Below, piece by piece: positions 35,100 to 47,780 of a stretch of 64,000 nt of DNA (positions within the stretch are counted from its first letter, which is position 1; each line of letters begins with the position of its first letter). The position numbers and the translations under genes are program-made. The stretch covers positions 42,463,286 through 42,527,285 of the forward strand of contig NC_077245.1 of NCBI RefSeq assembly GCF_947179165.1, read 5' to 3'. The DNA is from Solanum dulcamara. Taxonomy: Eukaryota > Streptophyta > Magnoliopsida > Solanales > Solanaceae. The notes below the pieces were generated by a model. It saw nothing but the letters and a program-made list of their open reading frames with translations, made no database searches and was not told the DNA's origin.

Positions 35100-36190
35100 G
35101 TGCAGCAGCGGTGTAAACAAGAAAAAAAGGCAGAAACTAAAAAGAAATACAGAGGAAGAAAGAAAAGAAAGGAGAAAAGAAAAATAAAAGAGAAGAGAAA
35201 AATATGCATTTTCATTCCAAAGCATCAAGGTAATTATTCTCATCCTTTCCATTGAATTTTTATGTGATTATGAACATATTTGTAGGATATATTGGTGGAG
35301 AAATAACGCTGAAATAAGAAAATATGACCCTAGGGTTCTCACATAAAATCTTGATTTGGGGGTCTAATAACGATCCATTTTAGCTGAAATTTGATATGTG
35401 AGTTTATTTTATCATGAGTGAACATAATCAGAAAGGAAATTTCAGATTTAACTTCATTGACTTAGGAGACTTTTTGACCCAATTTTTTATCCGAAAATAA
35501 ATATAGCAATATGAGTGTCATTGGATTCGTATTCTTATGAAGATTATGTATTTGAATAGATTTTAATCGTTAGGAAGTATTACGAAAGGCTCAAGTTTTA
35601 AAGTGATTATTCAATTTAATTGAGGATTAACCCTAGTTTTGAAATTCAGAAAATATGGGAGTTGACATGTTAGGTGACATCAAGATTAGGAACATATTTA
35701 TAGATTTGCTTAAATTTTTGGGTTTAGGCTAGACATATGGTAATAAGGGTGTTGTTAGTTTCAAAAATCTTATTGTGATTATTTATTTGACTATATTACG
35801 TTGATTTGGAGGCCCAATGTAAAGGGAAAGCTCAAGTCCCGGAGTGATTGCTTGATTAATTTAGACAAGTGAATTTCTAAACCTCAATTTAAGCTTGTAG
35901 ATGCTTGTATATCCTTGTTATGTGTACTAGGGAGTAATGAGAATTAGACTGGGTTGTTGACTGTATGAATGGACTTAAAATGGAGATGAGGGGTATAAAA
36001 TGGTGATCTAATGACATGTATTGGTGGAATTGATATTTTGTTATTATAGATTTATTTTGAACATGTAAAATGACTATGTTAATGTGAGATAGGAAAAATT
36101 ATTGTTGTTGTCATGTTATTATCGTGAATTATATGAATATGAATTGTATGCATTAGTTCTGACATATTGTGTTAAGACTGAAAATGATAT

Positions 36191-36356
36191 GAAACAAAAG
36201 GGGTCAGGCCACACACTCCATGACAGGTATTATGAAACAAAGGGGTCCAGCCACATGCTCTGTGGTGGGTATTATGAAATAAAGGGGTCGGTCCACATGC
36301 TCCGTGGTAGGATATATATATTGAGGGGACGAGCCACAGATTCTGTGGTAGGTTAC
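36191..36356. repeat. 42-43-bp tandem repeat in LTR D, copy 1
   Basis: Four units start at 36191, 36234, 36276 and near 36318. They share AAAGGGGTC, GCCACATGCTC and GTGGTAGG. Repeated at 40944-41109 in copy 2. The open frame over it (36102-36521) has a repeating peptide and is not taken as a gene. Confidence 0.85.
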
Positions 36357-37062
36357 ATGGACAGAAATGTCCCCTGTGGGTTCTATACTATATTTCAGCA
36401 GATGTGTACCAATAGGACAGACATGCATCATCTCATTGCATTGCATCACATTTTATTTATATATGTGAATTTGTGTTTACCCCTTTATTGCTTTGTACAT
36501 GCTGAACTTGACTTGATATGATTCATTGATGAGACTATTGATGAGTATTCATGGACTCTATTACTGTTATTATTGTACAATTGTAGAGTTGGGCTGGTTT
36601 TATGCAGGTTGTAGTTAAAGAGGTTCGGTTGGGAGGACAAGAGTACTTGTTCTATTGAGCTTTGCTTAATTTTAGCTGTCCACTTGCTGAGTACCGTGTT
36701 GTTTGGTACTTACCCCTTGCTTCTACACATGTGTAGGTTGTGAGCCCGGACCTACTTGATCTCCTACTATTTTCTACCATATCCGAGACTATTATTTTGA
36801 GTGTTGAGGTAGCTGTTACATTTATCTAGCGGACACCTCTTACTCTTTTATATGTTTTAGTCCTATTCTAGAGACAAAGACATTGTGACTGTAGTTTCTT
36901 TTGTACTTCGATAATGTATTATTGGCTTGTAAACATGACAACCAATATTGGGGGATTTTGAGTTTGTTTTATATGTTTTTGGCTAAGTTAAATTTTGATT
37001 TATTTCTTTTTCTTCTGCATCTACTTTTCGTTGGTTATTATGCTAACTTGTCTCAGTGGATA

Positions 37063-37069
37063 CTTTTCG
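37063..37069. other. 7-bp filler at the duplication junction
   Basis: CTTTTCG joins copy 1 to copy 2. With its flanks it reads TACTTTTCGTT (37061-37071), identical to 37022-37032 about 30 bp to the left. TA and TT at its edges are shared with the two joined ends, as in a templated insertion. Confidence 0.8.
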
Positions 37070-37644
37070 TTCATGGATGAAAGGATCCATGAATCAATAC
37101 CCACATACCTTAAGTAAGAAGACCTATTAACTTAGAAGAACTTGAGAGTTTTAATGGAGAGCTTGAGTGAATTTACTTGATGTCTTCAATGGAGTCCTTG
37201 AGAGTCTTTTGTAGTGAGAAAAACATTTGAGTAGGTGAATTATAGAAAAATAAATAGAACTACAGGTAGGTTAATTTATAGAGTTGAATTAGGTCCTAAA
37301 AATGTCTAGGTTCATTAGCTAACAATTTGGGAAAAGTCTAAAATTCCCTTACTAAAAATTAATTTCATCCATGAAAAATGAATGCAAGGTCCGCGATGCG
37401 GAGGTGAGCAAGTCCACGATGCAGACTTGTCACGCAGCTTACTATTTGCGCAATTTCTTTGAAAATCTATCTTTTGATATACGGGTCCTAAAAATCTACC
37501 GAAACTATTTTTCCATAGGTTTTGACCCCCTGATCAATATTCCAAACTCGGATTTTCCAAAAAGATTAAGGATGATGCATTACTTGAGCGACCTATTCCC
37601 AAGGGATTCTTAAGGCACTTATTAGCATTTTGAGAGATGTTATA

Positions 37645-38626
37645 GTCTAGTACACCATTTATTTTGCCCTACTTAAGAAAGTTCCTTACCTGATGGCTTG
37701 GTTTCTGACAAGTCCAGCAAACATTTTCACCAATGGGTTTTCTTTGACCGGATGACATAGTATCCATCTTCCCCTTTCCTTTGTCATTTCCTTCTTGTCT
37801 TCAGTTGTATTTCTTCCATTCTTTGTCGTTCTTCTTCCTCTTAGTCTTAGACAATGAACTAAGGTCAGTAGTGACATTATTATACCAGAAATCAATTACG
37901 GCATCCACTACAGCAATTTCACTTGGTCTTGAAATTTCTGCCTGCGCAATTCATTTTGTGCCCACCCCTACATGCCAGAAATAAAATTTTGCAACTTATC
38001 TTGGTCGAACATCTTCTGAACATCCAACCAAAGTGATGTGAATTCCTTCACATAGTATCAAATTGATCCCACTTGTTTCAAATATTTCAACCTGTCCCTA
38101 GCAACCCAAGAAGAGTTACTTGGCAGGAATGTTTCACGAAGTGCATCCCTAAGTTTTTCCCACTTATCAACCTTGGGCCTTTTTACACTCTCATCATCAA
38201 CATTCTTCATCTGCCACCAGAGAATGTCATCATACGAAAGTAAGGAAGAGCAATGGTAAACTTTTCATTTGCACGGAAATGACCACTAGCAAAGTAATAA
38301 CTTGGGTTCATGAACTTTGATCTTCGCATGTTCTTCGCCTCCTCTAGGCAAATTTGCAACACCCAAATGAAAGACTGTGACCTCCGTCTTTAGATCTTCA
38401 TTTTCCTTCTTAACGCCCTCAATTTGTGTACTCACAGACTCATAAAAAGCCTGTAATTCGGCCAACTAGCCATGAACATTCCCATGATAAGTCTGCATCA
38501 CTACATTGATGCCCTGAATCTTTGTCAGGACATCAACCTGCCTTCATCGATTGCCGTCATGCCTAGAATGGCCTCCAATCGCATAACTTTTTCCCATAAG
38601 ACATTGTATCTATATCTTCCAGCCAT
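37645..38626 (-). pseudogene. Galadriel-type gag remnant, copy 2
   Basis: Exact duplicate of the remnant at 32892-33873 in the parts compared, including the same stops and the truncated zinc knuckle. The breaks predate the duplication. Confidence 0.7.
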
Positions 38627-38690
38627 TGTTAGTGTCAAAATACTTTGCTATGATACTAGTTGTAAGAGGGTCAACTCACGAGTAAATAGT

Positions 38691-39521
38691 CCCCTACCAG
38701 ACCAAGTTACTAATGTAGAGTTCCGAACTTCTATCACCATGCTAGCTCAAGTTGTGGCAAACCAAGGGGTTGTGGCTCCTCCTAATATTCCCATTACGGC
38801 TTCTAGAGTGAGGGACTTTGAAAGGATGAACCCTCTCGAATTCCATGGTTCAAAAGTTGATGAGGATCCTTAAAGGTTCATTGACGAGATCTATAAGATA
38901 GTGAGTATTATGGGGGTGACTTCAGAAAAAAAATGGAGCTAGTGGCCTACCAACTTAAGAGTGTTGCTAAAGTTTGGTACACTCAATGGATGTTAGAGAG
39001 AGTGGATTAAAGTCCTATTCATTGGGAAGACTTCAAGCTTTCTTTTCTTGATTGCTTCTTCCCTCTTGAGCTAAGGGAGGCGAAGGTGTTGGAGTTCATC
39101 AATCTTAGACAAGGAAACATGGGTATTAGGGACTATGCCCTCAAGTTAACTAAGCTATCCTAGTATTCTCCTTCATTGGTTGCCGATCCTCATGCCCACA
39201 TGAGTCAATTCATATCGCGGATATTCGACTTAGTTGCAAAGGAATGTCGTATCACTATACTTGTTAAGGAAATGGATATATCTCGGCTCAAGAATTTTGC
39301 CGAACAAATTGAAAGAGAGAAACTCAAAGAGATGAGAAGGAGATATTCTAAGAGAGCATGGTTTGATGGTGGGTTCACAAATGCTAGGACCGGTTGGGTT
39401 CCATACCCTAAGTGTCAAGGTGATGGTGTGAGTGATAGAAGCCCCATATTTCCAAAGTGTGCTAAGTGTAGAAAGAATCATGGAGTAAGGTTATTGATGG
39501 GAATGGTGCTTGCTATTGAGG
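38691..39521 (+). pseudogene. Tekay/Del-type gag fragment, copy 2
   Basis: Duplicate of 33938-34768 with the same conserved gag core and the same stop after VDEDP (38871-38873). Confidence 0.8.
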
Positions 39522-41853
39522 TGTAATAACCCGTTAGGTCATTTTGAGAACGAGTCCTCCTCCTTTCATAGAAGACCCTTTTCGTAAATCTAAGTTTAAA
39601 ATTTTCGACCTTTCAGTAACTTCGGTTAATTAGTTGAGGGATACCTTTAGAGGATTAATTTAATTAGTGGGATAAAGTGTTAATTTATTTAATACTTATA
39701 CTACTTTTCTTATATTTAATAAAATAGGTTCGTAGGGTTTGTCACTTTTAGTACATGATTAATTTAGAAAAGAAAAAGAAGAAAATAAATAATAATAAAA
39801 GAAAAAATTTAATAATATATATATGTAATCTGATGGCATTAAGCCATCAGATGTGCAGCAGCGGTGTAAACAAGAAAAAAAGGCAGAAACTAAAAAGAAA
39901 TACAGAGGAAGAAAGAAAAGAAAGGAGAAAAGAAAAATAAAAGAGAAGAGAAAAATATGCATTTTCATTCCAAAGCATCAAGGTAATTATTCTCATCCTT
40001 TCCATTGAATTTTTATGTGATTATGAACATATTTGTAGGATATATTGGTGGAGAAATAACGCTGAAATAAGAAAATATGACCCTAGGGTTCTCACATAAA
40101 ATCTTGATTTGGGGGTCTAATAACGATCCATTTTAGCTGAAATTTGATATGTGAGTTTATTTTATCATGAGTGAACATAATCAGAAAGGAAATTTCAGAT
40201 TTAACTTCATTGACTTAGGAGACTTTTTGACCCAATTTTTTATCCGAAAATAAATATAGCAATATGAGTGTCATTGGATTCGTATTCTTATGAAGATTAT
40301 GTATTTGAATAGATTTTAATCGTTAGGAAGTATTACGAAAGGCTCAAGTTTTAAAGTGATTATTCAATTTAATTGAGGATTAACCCTAGTTTTGAAATTC
40401 AGAAAATATGGGAGTTGACATGTTAGGTGACATCAAGATTAGGAACATATTTATAGATTTGCTTAAATTTTTGGGTTTAGGCTAGACATATGGTAATAAG
40501 GGTGTTGTTAGTTTCAAAAATCTTATTGTGATTATTTATTTGACTATATTACGTTGATTTGGAGGCCCAATGTAAAGGGAAAGCTCAAGTCCCGGAGTGA
40601 TTGCTTGATTAATTTAGACAAGTGAATTTCTAAACCTCAATTTAAGCTTGTAGATGCTTGTATATCCTTGTTATGTGTACTAGGGAGTAATGAGAATTAG
40701 ACTGGGTTGTTGACTGTATGAATGGACTTAAAATGGAGATGAGGGGTATAAAATGGTGATCTAATGACATGTATTGGTGGAATTGATATTTTGTTATTAT
40801 AGATTTATTTTGAACATGTAAAATGACTATGTTAATGTGAGATAGGAAAAATTATTGTTGTTGTCATGTTATTATCGTGAATTATATGAATATGAATTGT
40901 ATGCATTAGTTCTGACATATTGTGTTAAGACTGAAAATGATATGAAACAAAAGGGGTCAGGCCACACACTCCATGACAGGTATTATGAAACAAAGGGGTC
41001 CAGCCACATGCTCTGTGGTGGGTATTATGAAATAAAGGGGTCGGTCCACATGCTCCGTGGTAGGATATATATATTGAGGGGACGAGCCACAGATTCTGTG
41101 GTAGGTTACATGGACAGAAATGTCCCCTGTGGGTTCTATACTATATTTCAGCAGATGTGTACCAATAGGACAGACATGCATCATCTCATTGCATTGCATC
41201 ACATTTTATTTATATATGTGAATTTGTGTTTACCCCTTTATTGCTTTGTACATGCTGAACTTGACTTGATATGATTCATTGATGAGACTATTGATGAGTA
41301 TTCATGGACTCTATTACTGTTATTATTGTACAATTGTAGAGTTGGGCTGGTTTTATGCAGGTTGTAGTTAAAGAGGTTCGGTTGGGAGGACAAGAGTACT
41401 TGTTCTATTGAGCTTTGCTTAATTTTAGCTGTCCACTTGCTGAGTACCGTGTTGTTTGGTACTTACCCCTTGCTTCTACACATGTGTAGGTTGTGAGCCC
41501 GGACCTACTTGATCTCCTACTATTTTCTACCATATCCGAGACTATTATTTTGAGTGTTGAGGTAGCTGTTACATTTATCTAGCGGACACCTCTTACTCTT
41601 TTATATGTTTTAGTCCTATTCTAGAGACAAAGACATTGTGACTGTAGTTTCTTTTGTACTTCGATAATGTATTATTGGCTTGTAAACATGACAACCAATA
41701 TTGGGGGATTTTGAGTTTGTTTTATATGTTTTTGGCTAAGTTAAATTTTGATTTATTTCTTTTTCTTCTGCATCTACTTTTCGTTGGTTATTATGCTAAC
41801 TTGTCTCAGTGGATAGAGATGAGTGCCATCACATCCATATTTGGGTCATGAGA
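39522..41853 (+). repeat. LTR D, copy 2, complete (2332 bp)
   Basis: Starts TGTAATAACCC and ends GGGTCATGAGA at 41853, followed by a primer site. This is the 5' LTR of element D. It includes the hairpin (39828-39852) and tandem repeat (40944-41109) described for copy 1. Confidence 0.85.
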
Positions 41854-42053
41854 AAATGATATCAGAGCCCCAGGTTCATAGGTCTCACGTGTATACAAGC
41901 CGAGTCTTAGTAGATTATTGAGGATCGGTACGGAGAAGTCTGTACTTATCTTCGAGAGGCTATGAGGACTTTTAAGAAATTTTCCCTTTGTTCTTTCACT
42001 TTGTATCATGCGTGTTGTGTTGGTACTAAATTTTCGTGTGTCCCTTCTGATAG

Positions 42054-43600
42054 ATGGCTAGGACTAGAAAGATGGCTAGAGGTAGAGGAAGTGAGGCACT
42101 CCCTGAGGTTGATATTGAGACCCCAACTAGGGGAAGAGATAGAGGCCGAGCTAGAATCCTTTGTTGGGGTATGGTGGCAGGCAGAGGTCATGCCCGAGGA
42201 GCGGCGCCGATTAGAGGTCATGTTAGAGAGACCTCTCCTGATCCACAGATTGATGCTAGAGAGAAATAAGTCCCTTCAAAGCTTGCTACTGCACCATTGA
42301 TTCAGGCAACTTTGATGCGAGTATTAGATGCACTCGAAGGATTTAATCAGAGTGTGAGGTCGAATGGTACACCTGAGGGTTCTCAGACTAGAGCAGGAGC
42401 TCAGACCCTAAGGCAGCATCAGATTCTAGTTGTTTAGAGTCCGGTGGATTATTTACCTGCAGGCCTTAGAGTTGATGAGGATGGAGAGGGAGCCTAGGGT
42501 GCACCTATAGTCATATTAACTGACAACAAGCAACGCTAATATGAGAGGTTCTGAAAAATGGACCCCCCACAATTTTAGGGTGGGAAGACTGAGGATGCAC
42601 ATGAGTTATTGACTATGTGCCAAGAATTGTTGGAGGTAGTAGGGTTAGCTGAGACTCATGGAGTTCATTATACTACAATACAGTTATGTGGACCAGCCAG
42701 AGAGTGGTAGAGAGTGTATACAGTTTTAGGCTAGTTGGGTCACCCCAAATGACTTAGGATGAGTTTGCTAGTGCCTTTTATGACTATTTCATCCCCTGGA
42801 GTGTTAATGAAGAGAGACGATTATGGTTTGAAAATTTAAGGCAGGAGGGTCTTACTGTTGCTGAGTATGAGACTCATTTCTACCAGTTGTCAAGACATGC
42901 TGTGGCTGTCTTTTCTGATGAGACAGAGTAGATTTGCAAATTTGTACGAGGGCTGAAATATACCATTCGTACAATAGTTTGTTTACCCGGCCATGAGGGT
43001 GCTTTCTTTTAGTCCATTGTGGGTGATTCTAAAGAGGCAGAGTTTATAGAGAGAGAGGATTTTGGGGACCCCAAGAGGGTTGTGTTTTTGGTCAGTTTAT
43101 GGGTACCTCATCTGAATGTAGAGGGTCCTATAAAATAGGTGGTTCCTTCCAGTATAAAGGACTAGTTCATGCATATATGCCGGCTTCTAAGGATGGTCAG
43201 ACACCTCTTGGGTCCTACAGTACAGGTTAGAGTTACCAGGGGTCACAGCAGAGGCCAGTGAGCTAGGGTGGTTATACAAGTTGTTCAGTTTCATCGCATA
43301 TGTTTTCGCACGGGAGAGCATGTTATATTTATAGTGATCCGGATCATTTTTTATGGTAGTGTACATCTTAGGGTCGAGGAGGAATGCAACCTAGTTCTTC
43401 AGTTATAGTTAGAGGACTAGTACCGCCGATCAGAGGTCGAGGTAGAGCCCAGACTAGTAGAGGTTGTTGCACTCCTAGTAGGGGTGTTGGTGTTGCTATA
43501 GTCCCTTAGGGAGGAGGTAGAGCTATTGGCCAGGTCGGAGGTGGTAGGGGAGCTTAGTGTTATGATTTTCTAGGGAGACCCGAGGCTGAGGCTGAGGCTT
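42054..43600 (+). pseudogene. Element D gag remnant
   Basis: Opens MARTRKMARGRGSEALPEVD at the ATG at 42054, a basic Arg/Gly-rich start, and is readable for 71 codons. After stops the gag core can be followed as DPPQF, KTEDAHELLTMCQELL and YTTIQLCGPARE (42560-42700). A zinc-knuckle remnant CYIYSDPDHFLW lies near 43322-43357 and lacks the second Cys. It cannot make a full gag. A shifted frame at 41962-42300 is a shadow. Confidence 0.7.
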
Positions 43601-46138
43601 CCGACGCAGTTATCACAGGTATTGTCCCAGTCTGCCATCGACCTACATCTATATTATTTAATACAAGGTCTACATTTTCCTATGTGTCTGCCTATTTTGC
43701 ATTTGACTTTGATTTGAGATGTGATCATATATACGTGCCCATTCATGTTTCTATACTCGTGGGTGAACCCTTAGTGGTGGATCGAGTATATCGATCCTAT
43801 CTAGTATCCTTGGTTGGGTATAATACTTGAGTAGATATGATTATTATGGAGATGGTAGATTTTGATATGATATTAGGTATAAATTGGCTTTCTCCCCATT
43901 GTGCTATTCTTGATTGTTATGCTAAAACTATTACCTTAGCGATACCTGGTGCCCCGAGGATTGAGTGGAAAGGTACTAGTAGCTCCTATTCCAGTAAGGT
44001 TATCTCATATATTCGTGCTCAGAGGTTGATTGATAGAAGGTGTATGTCTTATTTGCCCTTTTTTCGGGATAGCAGTATTGAGTCACCTCCTATAGAGACG
44101 GTTCCAGTGGTTAAGGAGTTTTCTGACGTATTTCCTACTGATCTTCCTAGTTTTCCTCCGCATAGGGACATTGACTTTGCTATTGACTTAGAGCTTGGAA
44201 CTAAATCCATTTCTATTCCTCTATATCGCATGGCTCTAGTTGACTTGAAGGAGTTAAAGTATCAGTAGTAACACTTACTGAATAAGAGGTTTATTCGCCC
44301 TAGTATGTCACCTTAGGGTGCACCGGTTCTGTTTGTAAAGAAGAAAGATGGGACTATGAGGATTTGTATCGATTACAGGAAGTTGAATAAGGTAACTGTT
44401 AAAAATAAGTATCCTCTTCCCCATATTAATGATTTGTTTGATCAGTTACAAGAAGCGGCATTATTTTCCAAAATAAACTTGAGGTCCGGTTATCATCAGT
44501 TGAAAATTAGGATTTCTGATATTTTAAAGACAATATTTCGGATTTGTTATGGTCACTATAGTTCTTAGTGATGTCATTCGGGTTGACTAACGCCCCCGCA
44601 ACATTCATGGAGTTGATAAACAGAGTGTTTTACCCGTACTTAGATTCTTTTGTGAAAGTATTCTTTGATGACATCTTAGTGTATTCCGAGACTGAGGCAG
44701 ATCATGTTCGCATTTGAGGTTGGTACTTCAGAAGTTGAGGGAAGAAAAGTTGTATGCAAATTTCCCCAAGTGTGGATTTTGTCTTGATTCTGTGACATTC
44801 TTAGGACACGTGGTATCCAAAGAAGGGATTAGAGTGGATTCAGCTAAGATTGAGGCAGTTAAAGGTTGGACAAGGCCTACTTCTTCTATTGAGATTCATT
44901 GGTGGAGTTAGCTGGTTATTACAAATGGTTCATGTAGGGCTTCTCCACTATTGCATCTCGATTGACTATATTGACTCAGAAGGATGCGGATTTTCATTGG
45001 TCCAATGAGTGTAAAGTGAGCTTCTAAAATCTCATGACTTTAGTGACTTCGGCTCCTCTTTTGATGCTACCTGAGGAAGGTGTGGGATTTACGATATTCT
45101 ATGATATTTCCATTGATCGTTTAGGTGGTGTGTTGATGTAGAAGGGGAAACTGGTTGCCTATTCCTCAAGGCAATTGAAGGCCCATGAGAAAAACTATCC
45201 TACTCATGATTTGGAGTTAGCGGTTGTGGTTTTCATGCTTAAGTTGTGGCATCATTACCTATACAGTGTGCATTGCGAGGTATTCACCGATCATAGGAGT
45301 CTTTAGTATATATTCAGTCAGAAGGATCTGTACTTGAGGCAACGTAGATGGCTTGAGTTGCTGAAGGACTACGATATGACTATCTTGTATCACCCAGGAA
45401 AACCTAATGTGGTGGCAGATGCCTTGAGTAGGAAGTCCTCTAGTATGGAGAGTCTTGCAGTGATTCATGTTGAGGAGCGACCATTGGCTAGAGATATTCA
45501 GAGGCTGGCTAATAGCCTTGTTTGATTGCATATTTTAGAGGATGGTGGTGTTCTTGCCTTTGTGGAGGTATATTCTTCCTTGGTTGAGCAGATTCGGGAG
45601 AGACAGTTCGAGGATGAGAAGTTATGTATATTTTGAGAAAAGGTATTAAGAGGTGAAGCTAAGGAGGCGGTATTTGATTCGGAAGGCATACTGAGGATTG
45701 GAGGCAGAATTTGTATGCCTAAGGTGGATGACCTAACTAGACTTATTTTGGAAGAGGCTCATTGTTCAAGGTATTTCATCCATCTGGGAGTGGCTAAGAT
45801 GTATCATGATCTATGCCAGCACTATTGGTGGTGTGGGATGAAAAAGGACATTGTAGAGTTTGTGTCCAAATGCTTGACTTGCCTGTAGGTAAAGTGTGAG
45901 CACCAGCGGCTTGAGGGTGTGAGTCAGAGGATGCCTATTCCCACTTGGAAGTGGGAAATGATCACCATGGACTTCATTGTGGGTTTACCTCCTACCATGG
46001 GTGTCTATGACTCTATATGGGTGGTGGTTGACAGACTGACATGTCCGCCCATTTTATTCTAGTTAAGGTAAGGTACACAATGGATAAACTAGCCCAATCG
46101 TATATTAGTTAGATCATTTGGCTTTATGGTGTCCCAAT
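43601..46138 (+). pseudogene. Element D pol remnant (protease, RT, RNase H, integrase)
   Basis: Protease: LFNTRSTFSYVS near 43655, where the catalytic DTGS has become NTRS. RT starts VFPTDLPSFPPHRDIDF (44128), has [20 protein letters not shown] (44362) and [11 protein letters not shown] in which the first catalytic Asp is Asn, but keeps FFDDILVYS (44655). RNase [21 protein letters not shown] (45150-45210) and [16 protein letters not shown] (45391). Integrase: EEAHCSRYFIHLG and CLTC (zinc finger, one Cys region damaged), and a core with MDFIVGLPP and WVVVDRLT (45968-46040). It ends in IIWLYGVPI. Several stops are present, and at least two catalytic residues are lost. Confidence 0.85.
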
Positions 46139-46224
46139 TGTATGGTTGGCGATGTCGATCCCCTATTACATGGTTTGACTTAATTGAGATACACTCTTTA
46201 GACACAGACTTGCTTAGAGATGCT

Positions 46225-47547
46225 ATTGAATAAAATTGAAGAGTTTTTCCATGAGTTCTCCTATTTTGATTTATAGGGTTCATGGTGTAATATATGAGTA
46301 TTTTCAATTATATTTCTAAATGATATTATCTATATGAATTATGTATGGGCTGATATAAAGTTTATGATCATGCATGTTTTAATGTTTATTTCATGATTTT
46401 AAAGTAAATTGATCATGGATTCATGTCATACCCAAATTCCAAGTTCAAGCTACGGTCATGAATTTTCAAAGTATGAATTATGACTATGTATTTCGATTAT
46501 GATCATGAATTATAAGTATGTTTCAAATTATGGTTTTTCATGCAAGTTATGAAGTAAGGCGACATAAAGCCTAACGATATGAAATATGCAAATATGATTG
46601 TAATGATTAAAGGACAATTCTCACATATGAAAAGAGCTATTCAATGATTTCAAGCCTATGATCATGAATATGATATACAAAATTATGATCTTATATTATG
46701 TATGTATTCCGTGGGATTTGACTTAGTACCAAATGTGGACTTGAGGTGGGGGCTCGAAGCAAGGGGTCCTTATAAAGTCTCTTGTCTTATAACTACGTGC
46801 CACCATAGGATTGCCTTTATGACCTAGCTAGTGGATCCACAAATAACACATGTTCATGATTAGGAGTCTACCTTGGCAAAGTATCCCCCCCTTCTTGATG
46901 TGGGGATTATCGAATTCCATGTTATAGCTCGTATGGTCTTATTATCTGTTATGGTTCCTATCCCACATATGTATGATTTCTTAAGTACGTTATGACTTGA
47001 ACTTATGTTTTAAATGCTTTGGTCAATATGATTTTCTCACGACTTTATGTATTCCATCTCATCATATGATTTACTTGACCCTTCTATTTCTATGATTTTC
47101 TTTGCATGTCACGCCCTCATACTTAGTACATTCCAATGTACTAATGCATAATTTTTCCCTACATTGTCTCATAATGTAGGAGTTGAGGTTGAAGATCCTT
47201 ATAGTTCACATAACTAGTAGGCATCCTCTAATCGAAAGCGTTGTGGTGAGTCCTCATTGACCGGGGACTATTTCAAGTTACTTACTACTTTCTTTGCAAA
47301 AGACATTTGCTTATGTTGTATATTGAGGGTGACCGAGGGACATGTCTTATCCCCCGCCCATACTCATGTTTAGAGGCATCTAGTTGGACATATGTTTGAG
47401 TCTATACATGGCTTAGATTCTCTTATGATATTTCCTCTTTTATATTTTTACATTATTTATGCTTATGATATGTACAAGAGGCTTAGTTGGAGCCCTTCGG
47501 GGTTTCGATCACCGTGTTACGACTAGGCCCTAGGCCGGATCGTAAAA
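46225..47547 (+). repeat. LTR C, 5'-truncated copy (+)
   Basis: Matches the reverse complement of the LTR C at 31467-32300 and 22880-23550, for example GATATTATCTATATGAATTATGTATGG near 46322. It ends CCGGATCGTAAAA (consensus GGGTCGTGACA) at 47547. The primer-site remnant near 47552-47563 shows that it was a 5' LTR. The front is missing. The 90 bases between 46138 and 46225 are unassigned. Confidence 0.7.
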
Positions 47548-47780
47548 AACTTTGTATTGGAGCATAAGGTTTTCTAAGTATCCTAGGGTGTCCAACATTT
47601 CGCGTCAAGTAGAGTCTTATTCATGGGTGTTAAGAGAGCCACACATATGAGTAAGAGGCTATGAGGGGTTTTAGGAATTCTCACTTCTTTCATGATTCAT
47701 GTCGTGCTATAGAGTTTACGTTAAGGGGAGTGATAGGGGTTTTAGGAATTCTCACTTCTCACTTCTCAATTTTCAGAAAA

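Larger units (their letters stand above)
32317..37062. repeat. Tandem duplication, copy 1 (4746 bp)
   Basis: Repeats at 37070-41815 with a constant offset of 4753. No base difference was found in the stretches I compared, and all open frames inside have identical translations and the same offset. The unit holds the front of LTR C, the Galadriel gag, a Tekay-like gag fragment and LTR D short of its last 38 bases. The two ends share no homology. Confidence 0.95.
34769..37062 (+). repeat. LTR D, copy 1 (lacks last 38 bases)
   Basis: Starts TGTAATAACCCGTTAGG inside the Tekay gag fragment. Its end is lost at the duplication junction. It contains a TATA-like run (35058-35071), a 10-bp-arm hairpin (35075-35099) and a 43-bp tandem repeat (36191-36356). 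The purine-rich 35.0-35.2 kb part opens spurious frames on both strands. Confidence 0.85.
37070..41815. repeat. Tandem duplication, copy 2 (4746 bp)
   Basis: Second copy of 32317-37062. Unlike copy 1 it continues on the right into the true end of LTR D (41853), primer site and gag, so it keeps the original right-hand context. Copy 1 keeps the original left-hand context (the rest of LTR C). Confidence 0.95.
41854..46138 (+). mobile_element. Ty3/gypsy element D, internal region, truncated in integrase
   Basis: The primer site TGATATCAGAGC (41857-41868) is followed by leader, gag, protease, RT, RNase H and part of integrase. It stops near 46138, where family C LTR sequence soon begins. No 3' LTR of family D is seen in the window. 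Domain order protease-RT-RNase H-integrase is that of Ty3/gypsy. Confidence 0.8.

Noticed and set aside
35002..35215. Lys/Arg-rich and Phe-rich frames on opposite strands (also at 39755-39968)
   Set aside because: Purine-rich low-complexity sequence inside LTR D; both frames are composition effects.
36102..36521. 139-codon frame with repeated peptide (also 40855-41274)
   Set aside because: It follows the 43-bp tandem repeat of LTR D and has no gene context.
32317..41815. The two copies as the two LTR-containing ends of one retrotransposon
   Set aside because: The unit contains parts of several elements in different orientations, and its borders fall inside LTRs, not at LTR ends.
41962..42300. 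112-codon frame overlapping the element D gag start
   Set aside because: Shifted reading of the gag frame, which begins MARTRKMARGRG at 42054 in the expected context.
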